Assembly: GCF_000219605.1 (NCBI RefSeq)
Contig: NC_015740.1
Location: forward strand, 3,100,001 to 3,164,000
Reading direction: 5' to 3'
Length of the DNA: 64,000 nucleotides
DNA from: Stutzerimonas stutzeri
GTDB lineage: Bacteria; Pseudomonadota; Gammaproteobacteria; Pseudomonadales; Pseudomonadaceae
The position numbers were made by a program, and so were the translations under genes. The notes under the pieces are model-generated. The model was given only the letters and a program-made list of their open reading frames with translations. It did no database searches and was not told the origin of the DNA. Below are positions 1 through 8,459 of the stretch, piece after piece. Position 1 is the first letter of the stretch. Every line of letters starts with the position of its first letter.

Positions 1-181
1 CTATGCAGGGGAGTTCCCCGACGTCATCGCCCTGATCGCCGACGGGCGCATGGACGTGACCCCGCTGATCACCGGCCGCATCGGCCTGGACAACATCCTC
101 GAGCAGGGCTTCGAGGAGCTGGCCAATCACAAGGACCGCAACGTCAAGATCATCGTCAGCCCCAGCGCGCTGGCCGGCTGA
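1..181 (+). CDS. Zinc-type 2,3-butanediol dehydrogenase, C-terminal 59 residues
   Basis: This is the last 59 codons of a gene entering from the left edge, read in the frame starting at base 2 and ending with TGA at 179-181. The tail contains a GRIGLDNILEQGFEEL stretch followed by a basic NHKDRNVKIIV end. This is the usual C-terminus of medium-chain, zinc-dependent alcohol/2,3-butanediol dehydrogenases. The family interconverts 2,3-butanediol and acetoin with NAD. Directly downstream, 13 bases away, are 2-oxoacid-dehydrogenase-like subunits, which fits oxidation of butanediol to acetoin and cleavage of acetoin to acetyl-CoA and acetaldehyde. The catalytic zinc residues and cofactor domain lie outside the window, so substrate is inferred from context. 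Confidence 0.7.
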   Translation, partial: YAGEFPDVIALIADGRMDVTPLITGRIGLDNILEQGFEELANHKDRNVKIIVSPSALAG

Positions 182-194
182 GCAGGAGACCACC

Positions 195-1217
195 ATGACC
201 ACAGCAGTAAAAGAGAGAAAGCTCACCGTCGCCCGCGCCATGGCCGAAGCCGTGGCCCAGGAGATGCGCCTGGACCCGCGCGTATTCGTGATGGGCGAGG
301 ACATCGGCCAGCTCGGCGGTGTGTTCGGCAACACCCGTGGCCTTTATGAAGAGTTCGGCAAGACGCGCATCCGCGACACGCCGATCTCCGAAACGGCCTT
401 TATCGGTGCCGCGGTGGGCGCCGCCTCGGACGGCATGCGGCCGATCGTCGAGCTGATGTTCGTCGACTTCTTCGGCGTCTGCATGGATGCCATCTACAAC
501 CTGATGGCCAAGAACACCTATTTCTCCGGCGGCAAGGTGCCGGTGCCCATGGTGCTGATGGCCTCCACCGGCGCCGGCTACTCGGACGCTGGCCAGCATT
601 CGCAGTGCCTCTACGGCACCTTCGCCCACCTGCCGGGCATGAAGGTGGTGGTGCCGAGCAACGCCTACGACGCCAAGGGCCTGATGACCGCGGCCATCCG
701 CGACGACAACCCGGTGGTCTACCTCTTCCACAAGGCGCTGCAGGGCATGGGCTGGCTGGGCACCGAGAAAGGCGCCACGGTGCCGGTGCCGGAGGAGCCC
801 TACATCGTCGAGATCGGCAAGGCGAAGACGGTGCGCGAGGGCCGCGACGTCAGCCTGGTCAGCCTCGGCGCCGGGGTGCATCACGCCCTGCGCGCCGCCA
901 CGCTGCTGGAAAAGGATGGCGTCAGCGCGGAGGTCATCGACCTGCGCAGCCTGGTGCCGCTGGACCGCGAACACGTCATCGCCTCGGTGCGCAAGACCGG
1001 CCGACTGATCGTGATCGACGAGGACTACCACAGCTTCGGCGTCAGCGGCGAAATCATCGCCAGCGTCGTCGAGCACGACATCGGCATGCTCAAGGCACGC
1101 CCGCAACGGGTGGCCTTCCCCGACATCCCCATCCCCTTCACCCCGGTCATGGAGCAATGGGCGCTGCCCAATGCGGACAAGATCGTGGCCGCCTATCACG
1201 CCCTGAACAAGGAATGA
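195..1217 (+). CDS. acoB: Acetoin dehydrogenase-type E1 component, beta subunit
   Basis: This 340-residue protein has the full length and layout of the beta subunit of thiamine-diphosphate E1 enzymes. An N-terminal pyrimidine-binding half carries VFVMGEDIG near residue 32 and RIRDTPISE near 60. A C-terminal transketolase-like half carries RDVSLVSLGAG near 220 and LIVIDEDYHSFG near 275. With an alpha subunit (probably upstream of the window) it would cleave acetoin, or decarboxylate a related 2-oxoacid, and reductively acetylate a lipoyl domain. It follows the butanediol dehydrogenase by 13 bases and precedes the lipoyl-domain gene by 4, so it is operonic. Acetoin is preferred as substrate because of the dehydrogenase neighbour; a branched-chain or pyruvate-type E1 cannot be excluded from sequence alone. 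Confidence 0.85.
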   Translation: MTTAVKERKLTVARAMAEAVAQEMRLDPRVFVMGEDIGQLGGVFGNTRGLYEEFGKTRIRDTPISETAFIGAAVGAASDGMRPIVELMFVDFFGVCMDAIYNLMAKNTYFSGGKVPVPMVLMASTGAGYSDAGQHSQCLYGTFAHLPGMKVVVPSNAYDAKGLMTAAIRDDNPVVYLFHKALQGMGWLGTEKGATVPVPEEPYIVEIGKAKTVREGRDVSLVSLGAGVHHALRAATLLEKDGVSAEVIDLRSLVPLDREHVIASVRKTGRLIVIDEDYHSFGVSGEIIASVVEHDIGMLKARPQRVAFPDIPIPFTPVMEQWALPNADKIVAAYHALNKE

Positions 1218-1221
1218 CCCC

Positions 1222-1461
1222 ATGAGTAACCCAACCCCCATCGTGATCGCAGATGACCTCTGGGAAGGTGACGCCGAAGCGGTGATCACCTCCTGGCTGG
1301 TGAGCGACGGCGCCGAAGTCGCCGCCGGTGACCTGGTCGCCGAGATCATGTCGGAAAAGGCCCAGTTCGAGATCGAAGCGCCGGTGGCCGGCGTACTGAA
1401 GATCCTCGAAGACGAAGACGCGGTGATCGCCAAGGGCGCAGTCATCGCCCAGGTGGAATAG
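1222..1461 (+). CDS. Free-standing lipoyl carrier domain protein
   Basis: This is a 79-residue protein that consists of a single biotinyl/lipoyl-attachment domain. The lipoylated lysine would be Lys46 in IMSEKAQFE, the beta-turn position of the family, although the common DKA tripeptide is EKA here. No subunit-binding or catalytic domain follows, because the frame stops at 1461. The E2 catalytic domain is encoded separately two bases downstream. In most E2 proteins these parts are fused. The product presumably shuttles the acetyl group between the E1 and E2 enzymes encoded beside it, and the lipoate ligase-like gene two positions downstream could modify it. Confidence 0.85.
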   Translation: MSNPTPIVIADDLWEGDAEAVITSWLVSDGAEVAAGDLVAEIMSEKAQFEIEAPVAGVLKILEDEDAVIAKGAVIAQVE

Positions 1462-1463
1462 CC

Positions 1464-2168
1464 ATGACGCAACTGGAAAACCTGTCCGGCGCACTGCCCC
1501 CCGAGCGGGTGCCACTCAAGGGCATGCGCAAGATGATCGCGGCGAAGATGCTCGAGAGCCTGCAGACCACCGCCCAGCTGACCCACCACGCCGAATGCCG
1601 GCTGGATGCGCTCAAGGCCCGCCGCGCCGAACTCAAGACGGCTGGCAGTGCGGTGTCGGTGCAGGACCTCGTGTTGCTCAAGGTGATCGAAACGCTCAAG
1701 GCGCATCCTGGCCTGAACGCCACCCTGGCCGACGAGGTGATCCACCACCATGCGGCGGTGCATCTCGGCCTGGCCATCCCCCTGCCCGGCGACCTGCTGG
1801 TGGCACCGGCGCTGTTCAATGCCGAACAGCTGGACGGCGAAGAGCTGTGCCAGGCGCGCAAGACGCTGGTGGACAAGGCTTTGGCCGGCAAGCTGTCGGT
1901 CAAGGAGCTGACCGGCGCCACTTTCACCGTGTCCAACCTGGGGTTGTCGCGGGTGCACCACTTCACTCCGGTGCTCAACCCGCCGCAGGTGGCCATCCTC
2001 GGCATCGGCGGCGTGCAACGTCGGCTGGAACTGAGCGCGAGCGGTGCGCTGGTGGAGGCCGAATGGCTGGGCCTGTCGCTGACCTTCGACCATCGCGCCG
2101 TGAACGGCGCGCCGGCAGCGGACTTCCTCGACGACCTGTGCCGGCGCATCGAGGAGGGTGCGGCATGA
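1464..2168 (+). CDS. E2 acyltransferase catalytic domain protein without lipoyl domain
   Basis: This 234-residue protein matches the 2-oxoacid dehydrogenase acyltransferase (E2) catalytic domain, preceded by a short VPLKGMRKMIAAKMLESLQ segment that resembles the normal start of that domain. It lacks the lipoyl domain and the peripheral subunit-binding domain, so it looks like the second half of a split E2. It would transfer the acetyl group from the lipoyl protein to CoA. The active-site motif is FDHRAVNGA at residues 208-216: His210 is present, but the usual Asp of the DHRxxDG motif is Asn214. Whether this weakens catalysis is unknown. Its stop overlaps the next start in an ATGA at 2165-2168. 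Confidence 0.85.
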   Translation: MTQLENLSGALPPERVPLKGMRKMIAAKMLESLQTTAQLTHHAECRLDALKARRAELKTAGSAVSVQDLVLLKVIETLKAHPGLNATLADEVIHHHAAVHLGLAIPLPGDLLVAPALFNAEQLDGEELCQARKTLVDKALAGKLSVKELTGATFTVSNLGLSRVHHFTPVLNPPQVAILGIGGVQRRLELSASGALVEAEWLGLSLTFDHRAVNGAPAADFLDDLCRRIEEGAA

Positions 2169-2932
2169 ACGGCATCGCCCGCTTCAGTGTAGCGGCCGGC
2201 CTGAATGCCGAACGTGCCCTGCTGCAGCGCGTCTGCGATGGCCTGTTCGACTGCCAGCTGCTGCTCTGGCGCCCGACCGGCCAGGCGCTGGTGATGCCCG
2301 GCAGCTTCGAGCGCCGCCCCGGTTTCGCCCTGGCCAGCCAACGCTGCGCGGCGCAGGGCTGGCCGATCCTGCTGCGAGACACCGGCGGCGAGCCAGTGCC
2401 GCAGTCGCCTGCCGTGCTCAATATCGCCCTCGCCTGCGCGCTGCCCATCGAAGACGAGGCCGGCAAGCGCATCGTCATTGCCTACGAGCGACTGCTCGAT
2501 CCGCTGGCGCTGTGGCTCGCCGAGCATGGTTTGCGGGCCGGAGTCGGCGCGGTTCCGGGTGCCTTCTGCGACGGCCGCTACAACCTCACGCTGGAAGGCC
2601 GCAAGCTGGCCGGCACAGCGCAACGCTGGCGGCGCAGCCGTGATGGCCGCCCGGCGGTGCTCGCCCATGCGGCGGTGCTGATGGACGACTGGCGCGAACC
2701 GATGGCCGACATCGTCAACCGCTTCTATCACGCCTGCGCCAGCGACCTGCGCTGCGCGGCCGACAGTCATCTGGCGCTCGGTGAGCGACTGCCAGGCGCC
2801 TGGAGCGAAGCCGAGTCGCTGTCCGACCGCTATCAACGTGTGCTGGCCTGGCAAGGCCTGGAACTCGGCGCCCGCCCCTTGCCCTGCCCGGCCACAGGCA
2901 CGGTCGCCGGTCCACCCTCCCCCGTGCTTTGA
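2165..2932 (+). CDS. Lipoate-protein ligase family protein
   Basis: This 255-residue protein has the BPL/LPL fold signature of lipoate ligases and octanoyltransferases: a RRPGFALASQ stretch, LLRDTGGEPVPQ near residue 75, and a lysine in LEGRKLAGTAQRW near 150 that matches the catalytic lysine motif of LplA-type enzymes. The role would be lipoylation of the free lipoyl domain in the same operon. Its ATG lies in an ATGA overlap with the E2 gene, which fixes the start and implies translational coupling. Such dedicated ligase-like genes beside acetoin or glycine-cleavage systems are known. Whether this one uses free lipoate or transfers octanoate or lipoate from another protein cannot be told. 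Confidence 0.8.
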   Translation: MNGIARFSVAAGLNAERALLQRVCDGLFDCQLLLWRPTGQALVMPGSFERRPGFALASQRCAAQGWPILLRDTGGEPVPQSPAVLNIALACALPIEDEAGKRIVIAYERLLDPLALWLAEHGLRAGVGAVPGAFCDGRYNLTLEGRKLAGTAQRWRRSRDGRPAVLAHAAVLMDDWREPMADIVNRFYHACASDLRCAADSHLALGERLPGAWSEAESLSDRYQRVLAWQGLELGARPLPCPATGTVAGPPSPVL

Positions 2933-3320
2933 AAAACACCACGGCCACCAACCGGTCCGGCCATGCATCGGAGGAAAACCCCATGAGCTATTCCACCCCC
3001 GACCCGCCCGGCCAGCGCGGGTATCCAACACTTCGCCCTGCCCAGTCCAGGCGAAGCGGTGACCGTCTTCCGAGGAGCCTCACCCAGCAGGGCACAACGG
3101 CCCCAACACTGGCAACCAGAGCGCAATGAAGCCGGCCAGAAGTTATAGAAGTTTGAATAAAGATTTCGAAAAGCCGTGATAGGTGCATGTTGTTTCGCGC
3201 CATTACGGGGGCTCATACCGGAATCGACTTAATAACAAAAGAAATGCCAGAAGAGCTTTATCCGTAAATGCTCGTTGTACCCCACGCACGCCTGAAACCC
3301 TAAACAAGGAAATAATAAAA
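2933..3320. other. Intergenic junction with possible gene remnant
   Basis: No complete gene is seen in these 388 bases. A good ribosome binding site (GGAGG) precedes an ATG at 2983, but the frame closes after 49 codons at 3129 and looks low-complexity. The shifted frame stays open to about 3150. This suggests the start of a former downstream gene of the acetoin operon that has been truncated or frameshifted. From about 3130 the base composition shifts to AT-rich and remains so through the next gene, marking a possible insertion boundary. Confidence 0.35.
3153..3182 (+). promoter_or_regulatory. Possible sigma-70 type promoter for the PQQ dehydrogenase gene
   Basis: TTGAAT at 3153-3158 and TGATAG at 3177-3182 are separated by 18 bases within the AT-rich leader. 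They would place the start of transcription roughly 130 bases before the ATG at 3321. The match is modest and no other support exists. Confidence 0.25.
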
Positions 3321-5453
3321 ATGAAATTAAAACAGTCAAACCTAAGGGTTCACCTGATGATGGCCGCCTCGCTTTTTGCGATCACGCCGCTGCATGCATC
3401 AGACAGAATCATCACAGACAAGGAATTGTCCGATGAATCAAACACTGCTGACTGGCTGGCTTACGGGCGCACACACTCCGAACAACGGTTCAGCCCGCTC
3501 AAGGACATCAACGTAGATAATGTCAGCCAACTCAAACCTGAATGGTATTCGCCGCTACCTGACCGCTCAGATATGGTCGGAACGCCCTTGGTGGTCGATG
3601 GCGTCATGTACTATGTGGGCGAAATGAACAGAACACGTGCGTTCGATGCCCGCACGGGAAAGAAGCTTTGGGAATACGATCCGCAAGTTTCCAAAGAGAT
3701 CCTCGACAACAATATGAAGAAGGTCTTCTGGAAGCATAACCGGGGACTTTCAACCTACGGCGACAAGTTGTTCATTGCCACCTGGGACGGCCGCCTGATT
3801 GCAATCAACCGAAAGGACGGCAAGGAAGTCTGGCAGACCCGTACATTCGATCACGACCAGCCGTTGAATATCACCGGCCATCCCAAGGCCTTCGACGGCA
3901 AGGTATTCGTCGGCAATGGCGGCACCGAACTTGGTCCGATGCGTGGGTATGTAACTGCCTACGATGCCGAAACCGGCAAACAGGTCTGGCGTTTCTATAT
4001 CGTTCCCGGCAATCCTGCCGATGGATTCGAGGATGCCGCTCAGGAGATGGCGGCCAAGACCTGGAGTGGCCGCTGGTGGGAGAACGGCGGCGGCGGTAAT
4101 GCCTGGCACGGCTGGACGTACGACGCCAAGTACAACCAGCTCATCTTTGGTACAGGTAACGGCGGCCCCTGGAACATCAAGGTGCGTAGCCCGGAGGGTG
4201 GCGACAACCTGTTCCTGTGTTCTGTCGTGGCGGTCGATGCGGATACGGGCGAATACAAGTGGCATGTCCAGACTGCCCCGGGTGACACCTGGGACTACAA
4301 CTCGAACATGGACATCGTGCTGGCCGATCTGAAAATAGACGGCAAGGATGTTGACGCCGTATTGCACGCCCCCAAAAACGGCTTCTTCTATACGATCGAC
4401 CGTTCGAACGGCAAGGTACTGTCCGCGGAGAAATTCGCCGATGCCAACTGGTCAACCAGGTACGACCTGAAAGAGCAGCGCCATATCGTTGCCGACGACG
4501 CCAGGTATCCCGACGGCGAGAAGAATATCTATCCATCGGCATTCGGTGCGCACTCATGGCACGCGATGTCCTATAACCCCGAGCTGAATCTTGCCTTTAT
4601 CCCCACCAACCATCTAGGCAACACCTTCAAGGACGACGGTAAAAATACGAAGCCTGGCCATAAGATGGCGAGCCACAAACTCTACCTGGGGCTGACCGGT
4701 TGGGAATTGACCAAGGACCCGCACGAGTCACGGGGCTCGTTGCAGGCCTGGGACCCGGTCAAGAACAAGCGCGTGTGGCAAGTAAATCAGAAGAGTCCTT
4801 GGGGCGGCGGTACCTTGACCACGGCCGGCAACCTGGTTTTCCAGGGCGAGCCCGATGGCCTGTTCAAGGCTTATGACGCACGCACCGGTCAAGAACTCTG
4901 GTCCTATGACGTCGGCCTCGGTATCTCCGCGCCACCGATCACTTACAAGTTGGATGGCAAGCAGATGGTTTCCCTGCTGGTGGGCCCTGGTGGTGCATTG
5001 GCTTCCAACTTCGGCGGCTCAGGCGAACTGGGTTTTGAAAGCCATGGCTGGAAATATGGTGCGCATGAGCGCCGCATCATGACCTTCTCGCTTGACGGAA
5101 AAGCGGTCGTTCCAGAACAGCCGGCGCCGCAACTCGCCAAACCCATCATCGATGAGAAGTTTGAAGTCGATGCCGAAAAGGCCGAGACGGGCGCGGGTGT
5201 CTATGCGGAAAACCTCTGCGTTGGTTGCCACGGCGCCGGGGCTGTTGCGGGCATGAAGGCACCCGATCTGCGGGAGTCGCCGATCTTGCTCACAGGCAGC
5301 GAAAAAGCGTTTGAGAGCGTGGTGCGCGGTGGAGCATTGCTCGTCAATGGCATGCCCAAGTTCCCGGATCTGACCGATGCAGAGCTGGAAAGCATTCGCC
5401 ATTTCGTGCGCAGGCAAGCACACGACGGGGTGAAATCGGGCGGCGGCCATTAG
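3321..5453 (+). CDS. Quinohemoprotein (PQQ plus cytochrome c) alcohol dehydrogenase
   Basis: This 710-residue periplasmic enzyme has a signal peptide of about 27 residues ending near HAS, an eight-bladed PQQ propeller with repeated W-motifs, and a C-terminal cytochrome c domain with haem motif CVGCH at 633-637 and a likely axial Met in VNGMPKF. It should oxidise an alcohol or aldehyde and pass electrons through haem to the respiratory chain. The presumed catalytic Asp is in WDYN at 324-327. The position two after it is Asn327, not the Asp typical of lanthanide enzymes, so calcium is more likely. The adjacent-cysteine pair common in the family is replaced by Val135-Phe136. The start at 3321 follows an AAGGAA-like site. 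Codons are more AT-rich than in neighbouring genes, suggesting transfer. Substrate is unknown. Confidence 0.88.
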   Translation: MKLKQSNLRVHLMMAASLFAITPLHASDRIITDKELSDESNTADWLAYGRTHSEQRFSPLKDINVDNVSQLKPEWYSPLPDRSDMVGTPLVVDGVMYYVGEMNRTRAFDARTGKKLWEYDPQVSKEILDNNMKKVFWKHNRGLSTYGDKLFIATWDGRLIAINRKDGKEVWQTRTFDHDQPLNITGHPKAFDGKVFVGNGGTELGPMRGYVTAYDAETGKQVWRFYIVPGNPADGFEDAAQEMAAKTWSGRWWENGGGGNAWHGWTYDAKYNQLIFGTGNGGPWNIKVRSPEGGDNLFLCSVVAVDADTGEYKWHVQTAPGDTWDYNSNMDIVLADLKIDGKDVDAVLHAPKNGFFYTIDRSNGKVLSAEKFADANWSTRYDLKEQRHIVADDARYPDGEKNIYPSAFGAHSWHAMSYNPELNLAFIPTNHLGNTFKDDGKNTKPGHKMASHKLYLGLTGWELTKDPHESRGSLQAWDPVKNKRVWQVNQKSPWGGGTLTTAGNLVFQGEPDGLFKAYDARTGQELWSYDVGLGISAPPITYKLDGKQMVSLLVGPGGALASNFGGSGELGFESHGWKYGAHERRIMTFSLDGKAVVPEQPAPQLAKPIIDEKFEVDAEKAETGAGVYAENLCVGCHGAGAVAGMKAPDLRESPILLTGSEKAFESVVRGGALLVNGMPKFPDLTDAELESIRHFVRRQAHDGVKSGGGH

Positions 5454-5617
5454 GTCGGCAACCTTCGATCGCCAACCAAACAGTTGAACCGGTAACGCCT
5501 GAGTAGCCAGGCGTTACCACTGAGCAGAAACGCACGCGAATACCGTGAATGCCCACTCCCATGGCGGCTAACGGTATTCGCGGCACCCGCACCGTTACAT
5601 CCCAAAGGATCAGAACA

Positions 5618-6886
5618 ATGACAACAAGCCTGCGCTGCGGCAGCGGCCTTCTCGTCGCCTGCCTGCTCACTTCTGCCCAAGCGGCCGAATATTCACCGGA
5701 CCAGTTTCTCTTCGGCGACTGGAACGGCGCCCGCACCCGCCTGCACGAGGCCGGGGTCGACCTGCAATTCACCTACGTCAACGAACTGGCCCGCAACACC
5801 CAGGGCGGCGACGACCATACCGGCACCTACGCCGACCAGCTGATGTTCGATGCGGCGCTGGACCTGGACAGATTGCTGGGCTGGTCCGGCGCTGGCCTGC
5901 ACTTCACGCTGACCAACCGCAACGGCGAGAACCTCAATGCCGAAGCGGACCTGGGCGTGCTCCTGCAACCGCAGGAAATCTACGGCTACGGCAGCGCGAC
6001 CCGCCTGGTGCAGCTCTACTACCAGCAGGCGCTGCTGGACGACCGCCTGCTGGTCAAGCTCGGCCGCCTTCCCATGAGCGGCGATATCTACCCCTTCGCC
6101 TGCCCGTTCCAGAACCTCGGTTTCTGCGGCACGGTGCCCGGCTACATCACATCGAACTGGTACACCTGGCCGATCAGCCAATGGGGCGCCACCGCGCGCT
6201 ACCAGCTGAACGAAGCCTGGTCGCTGCAGACTGCGATCTATCAGGTCAATCCGCGCTTCACCGAGCGCAGCCAGCGCCTGAACTTCGGCAGCCCGTCGGG
6301 CACCACCGGTTACCACGCGGTCGCCGAGCTGGGCTGGACGCCGACCGTTGCCGGCCAGCCCGGCGCCTATCGGCTGGGCCTGTGGCGCAATACCGGCGAC
6401 TTCGAGGACCTGTACCGCGACAGCTCCGGCCTGCCCCTGTCGCTTTCCGGCGCATCAGCCGCCGAGCACGACCAGGGCACGGGCGGCTACCTGATGGCCG
6501 AGCAGCAGGTCTGGCAGAGCGCCGCGGTGCCGGCGCGACGGTTGAAGCTGTTCGCCAACTTCATCCAGTCCGACCCGGACGTGACCTATATCGAGCGGGT
6601 CTGGCAGGTTGGCGGCATGCTCTCCGCGCCATTCGCCTCGCGCCCGAACGACGAGCTTGGCCTGGGCCTCGGGCGCCTGGAAATCAACGACGATGCCCGC
6701 CGTCGCCTGCGCGAACAGGGCGACCCGGTGCCCGACGTGGAATACCCGGCCGAGCTGTATTACCGCGTGGCGCTGACACCCGCCCTCTCGCTGACGCCGA
6801 ACATCCAGTACTTCCACCGACCAGGCGGCTTCGACGAAGACAAGGACGTGGTGGTCGTCGGACTGAAGACGGTGGTCAGCTTCTGA
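5618..6886 (+). CDS. oprB: OprB-family carbohydrate-selective porin
   Basis: This 422-residue outer-membrane protein has a signal peptide ending near SAQA and a mature start with LFGDWNGARTRLHEAGV, the hallmark opening of OprB porins. Many alternating aromatic segments and a C-terminal GLKTVVSF with terminal Phe indicate a beta barrel. OprB channels admit sugars and other small polar solutes. The start chosen at 5618 follows AAAGGA and gives a proper signal peptide; an upstream ATG at 5549 would add 23 unlikely residues. It lies 164 bases behind the PQQ dehydrogenase, a pairing like that of glucose dehydrogenase and OprB, so it may deliver or clear its substrate. Its codon use is GC-rich again, unlike the dehydrogenase. 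Confidence 0.85.
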   Translation: MTTSLRCGSGLLVACLLTSAQAAEYSPDQFLFGDWNGARTRLHEAGVDLQFTYVNELARNTQGGDDHTGTYADQLMFDAALDLDRLLGWSGAGLHFTLTNRNGENLNAEADLGVLLQPQEIYGYGSATRLVQLYYQQALLDDRLLVKLGRLPMSGDIYPFACPFQNLGFCGTVPGYITSNWYTWPISQWGATARYQLNEAWSLQTAIYQVNPRFTERSQRLNFGSPSGTTGYHAVAELGWTPTVAGQPGAYRLGLWRNTGDFEDLYRDSSGLPLSLSGASAAEHDQGTGGYLMAEQQVWQSAAVPARRLKLFANFIQSDPDVTYIERVWQVGGMLSAPFASRPNDELGLGLGRLEINDDARRRLREQGDPVPDVEYPAELYYRVALTPALSLTPNIQYFHRPGGFDEDKDVVVVGLKTVVSF

Positions 6887-6900
6887 CCGGCGCATGAAGC

Positions 6901-6930
6901 GCGGCGACCGCGCGAAAAGCCGGTCGCCGC
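6901..6930. terminator. Hairpin between convergent genes
   Basis: GCGGCGACCG at 6901-6910 pairs perfectly with CGGTCGCCGC at 6921-6930 around a 10-base loop, just after the porin stop. No U-tract follows on the plus strand, so it is at best a weak or bidirectional terminator. The rest of the gap to 7072 shows nothing recognisable. Confidence 0.35.
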
Positions 6931-7072
6931 TTCGGTAAAAGCAGCGGATACCATGCTTGGGACTTCAGCCTCAGCGCAGGCTCACCAAGCTGTGACTCTT
7001 GGCGAACCAAAGCGCCGCACCTGCAAGGCTGACACCAGCCAAACCTCGAACCCGCCACCGCTAGCGTTCCGC

Positions 7073-8398
7073 TCAGGCTCCCCCCTCACCCGCCACAGCT
7101 GTGCCCACCCGCACCTCCGCTCGCCTGTCCGCCTGCTTGCCGAGCTGCCAGCCGAGATAGCCCCAGAGCAGTGCGCAGATCGCGCCGGCCACGGCGACCA
7201 GGCCGGCGCCCTGCCCGAACATGTCCAGTGCCGTCTTCCCCCAACCGCTGACGGCATCGCCGGCGCGGTAGACGACAGTGTCGATGACGTTCTTCGCCTT
7301 GTACTTGCTCTCGGCATCCAGCGGCGCGAAGAGCATTTCGCGGCCGGGCCGGACGAACGCGTACTCGCCGATGCGGCGCACGATCATCAGCGCCGCGAGC
7401 ACGGCGAAGCTGGGCATCAGCGCGAGGCCGACAAAGCCGACGCCGACCAGCAGCGGCACGATGGCCAGCAGCACGCGCACGCCGAGTTTCTGCGCCAGGC
7501 GCCCGGTGATGAAGAGTTGCGACAATAGCGCGCCCGCCTGGACGACCACGTCGATGATGCCGAACACGCGAACCTGGGCGGCGCGGTCGGGGAACAGCTC
7601 GGCCACCAGGCGTGCCTGCTCGAAGTAGAGAAAGGTGGTCACAGTGGCCAGCAGCACCACGAAACCGGCGATGCCGAGCAGATAGGGCGACTGCATCACC
7701 CGAGTCAGGCCGCTGAAGGGGTTGCCGGGCACCGGCCGGCGCGTGCTCTCCGCCGGAGCCGCGCCGGGGCGCCCCGCTCCGCCGATCTCGCGCCAGCGCA
7801 TCAGCGAGAACTTGAGCGCCAGCGCCGCGCCCAGCAACAAGGCGGCCAGCAGCATCAGCCCCGACTCGCCCAGGCTGCCGACCAACAGCGCGCTGAGCGC
7901 CGGCCCGACCAGCCCGCCGACACTCGCGCCAGCAGCGATGAAGGCGAACAGCCTCTTGGCCTGGGCGCTGTCGAACACATCCGCCATCAGGCTCCAGGCC
8001 ACGGACACGACGAACAGGTTGTAGACCGAAATCCACACGTAGAACACCCGCGCCAGCCAGGCGCTGTCACCCTGCAGCAGAAACAGCACGGAGAAGCCCA
8101 GCAGGTTCAGGCAGAAGAAGCCGTACACCCAATCGACGAAATGCAGGCGCGGTACGTGGGAACTGAGCCAGGCGAACAGGGGCACGGCTACCAGCATGAC
8201 GAAGAAGGTGGCGGTGAACAGCCATTGCAGGTTTTCCACGCCGGCGGCGATGCCCATCGACTCGCGAATCGGGCGCAGCATGAAATAGCCAGCGAACAGA
8301 CAGAAAAACAGCAGGAAACCACTCAGTGCCGGGCGCAGCTCATGCGCTTCGGCATTGATCGCGGCACTCAGGCGATGCACAACGGATGGCGTGCTCAT
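7073..8398 (-). CDS. MFS-like membrane transporter resembling ATP/ADP-translocase family
   Basis: This 441-residue protein has about 12 predicted membrane segments, including an opening FLLFFCLFAGYFMLRPIRES. That segment recalls the TLC/nucleotide-translocase-like branch of the major facilitator superfamily found in free-living bacteria. The substrate is unknown; genuine nucleotide exchange is mainly known in intracellular bacteria and chloroplasts, so it should not be assumed. The start at 8398 is preferred because AGGAG precedes it; a start 15 codons upstream lacks this. It lies 61 bases behind the SDR gene on the same strand and could be co-transcribed with it. Confidence 0.7.
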   Translation of the reverse strand: MSTPSVVHRLSAAINAEAHELRPALSGFLLFFCLFAGYFMLRPIRESMGIAAGVENLQWLFTATFFVMLVAVPLFAWLSSHVPRLHFVDWVYGFFCLNLLGFSVLFLLQGDSAWLARVFYVWISVYNLFVVSVAWSLMADVFDSAQAKRLFAFIAAGASVGGLVGPALSALLVGSLGESGLMLLAALLLGAALALKFSLMRWREIGGAGRPGAAPAESTRRPVPGNPFSGLTRVMQSPYLLGIAGFVVLLATVTTFLYFEQARLVAELFPDRAAQVRVFGIIDVVVQAGALLSQLFITGRLAQKLGVRVLLAIVPLLVGVGFVGLALMPSFAVLAALMIVRRIGEYAFVRPGREMLFAPLDAESKYKAKNVIDTVVYRAGDAVSGWGKTALDMFGQGAGLVAVAGAICALLWGYLGWQLGKQADRRAEVRVGTAVAGEGGA

Positions 8399-8459
8399 GG
8401 GCGCGCTCCTGAAGAATGAAGTGAGAACAGGGCGCGAGCGCAAGGCCGCGCCCGTGGAT

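Noticed and set aside
156..2093. Long open frame (645 codons) on the minus strand opposite the acetoin genes
   Set aside because: It is rich in His, Gln and Arg from antisense reading of GC-rich codons. The plus strand carries four recognisable enzymes with coupled starts.
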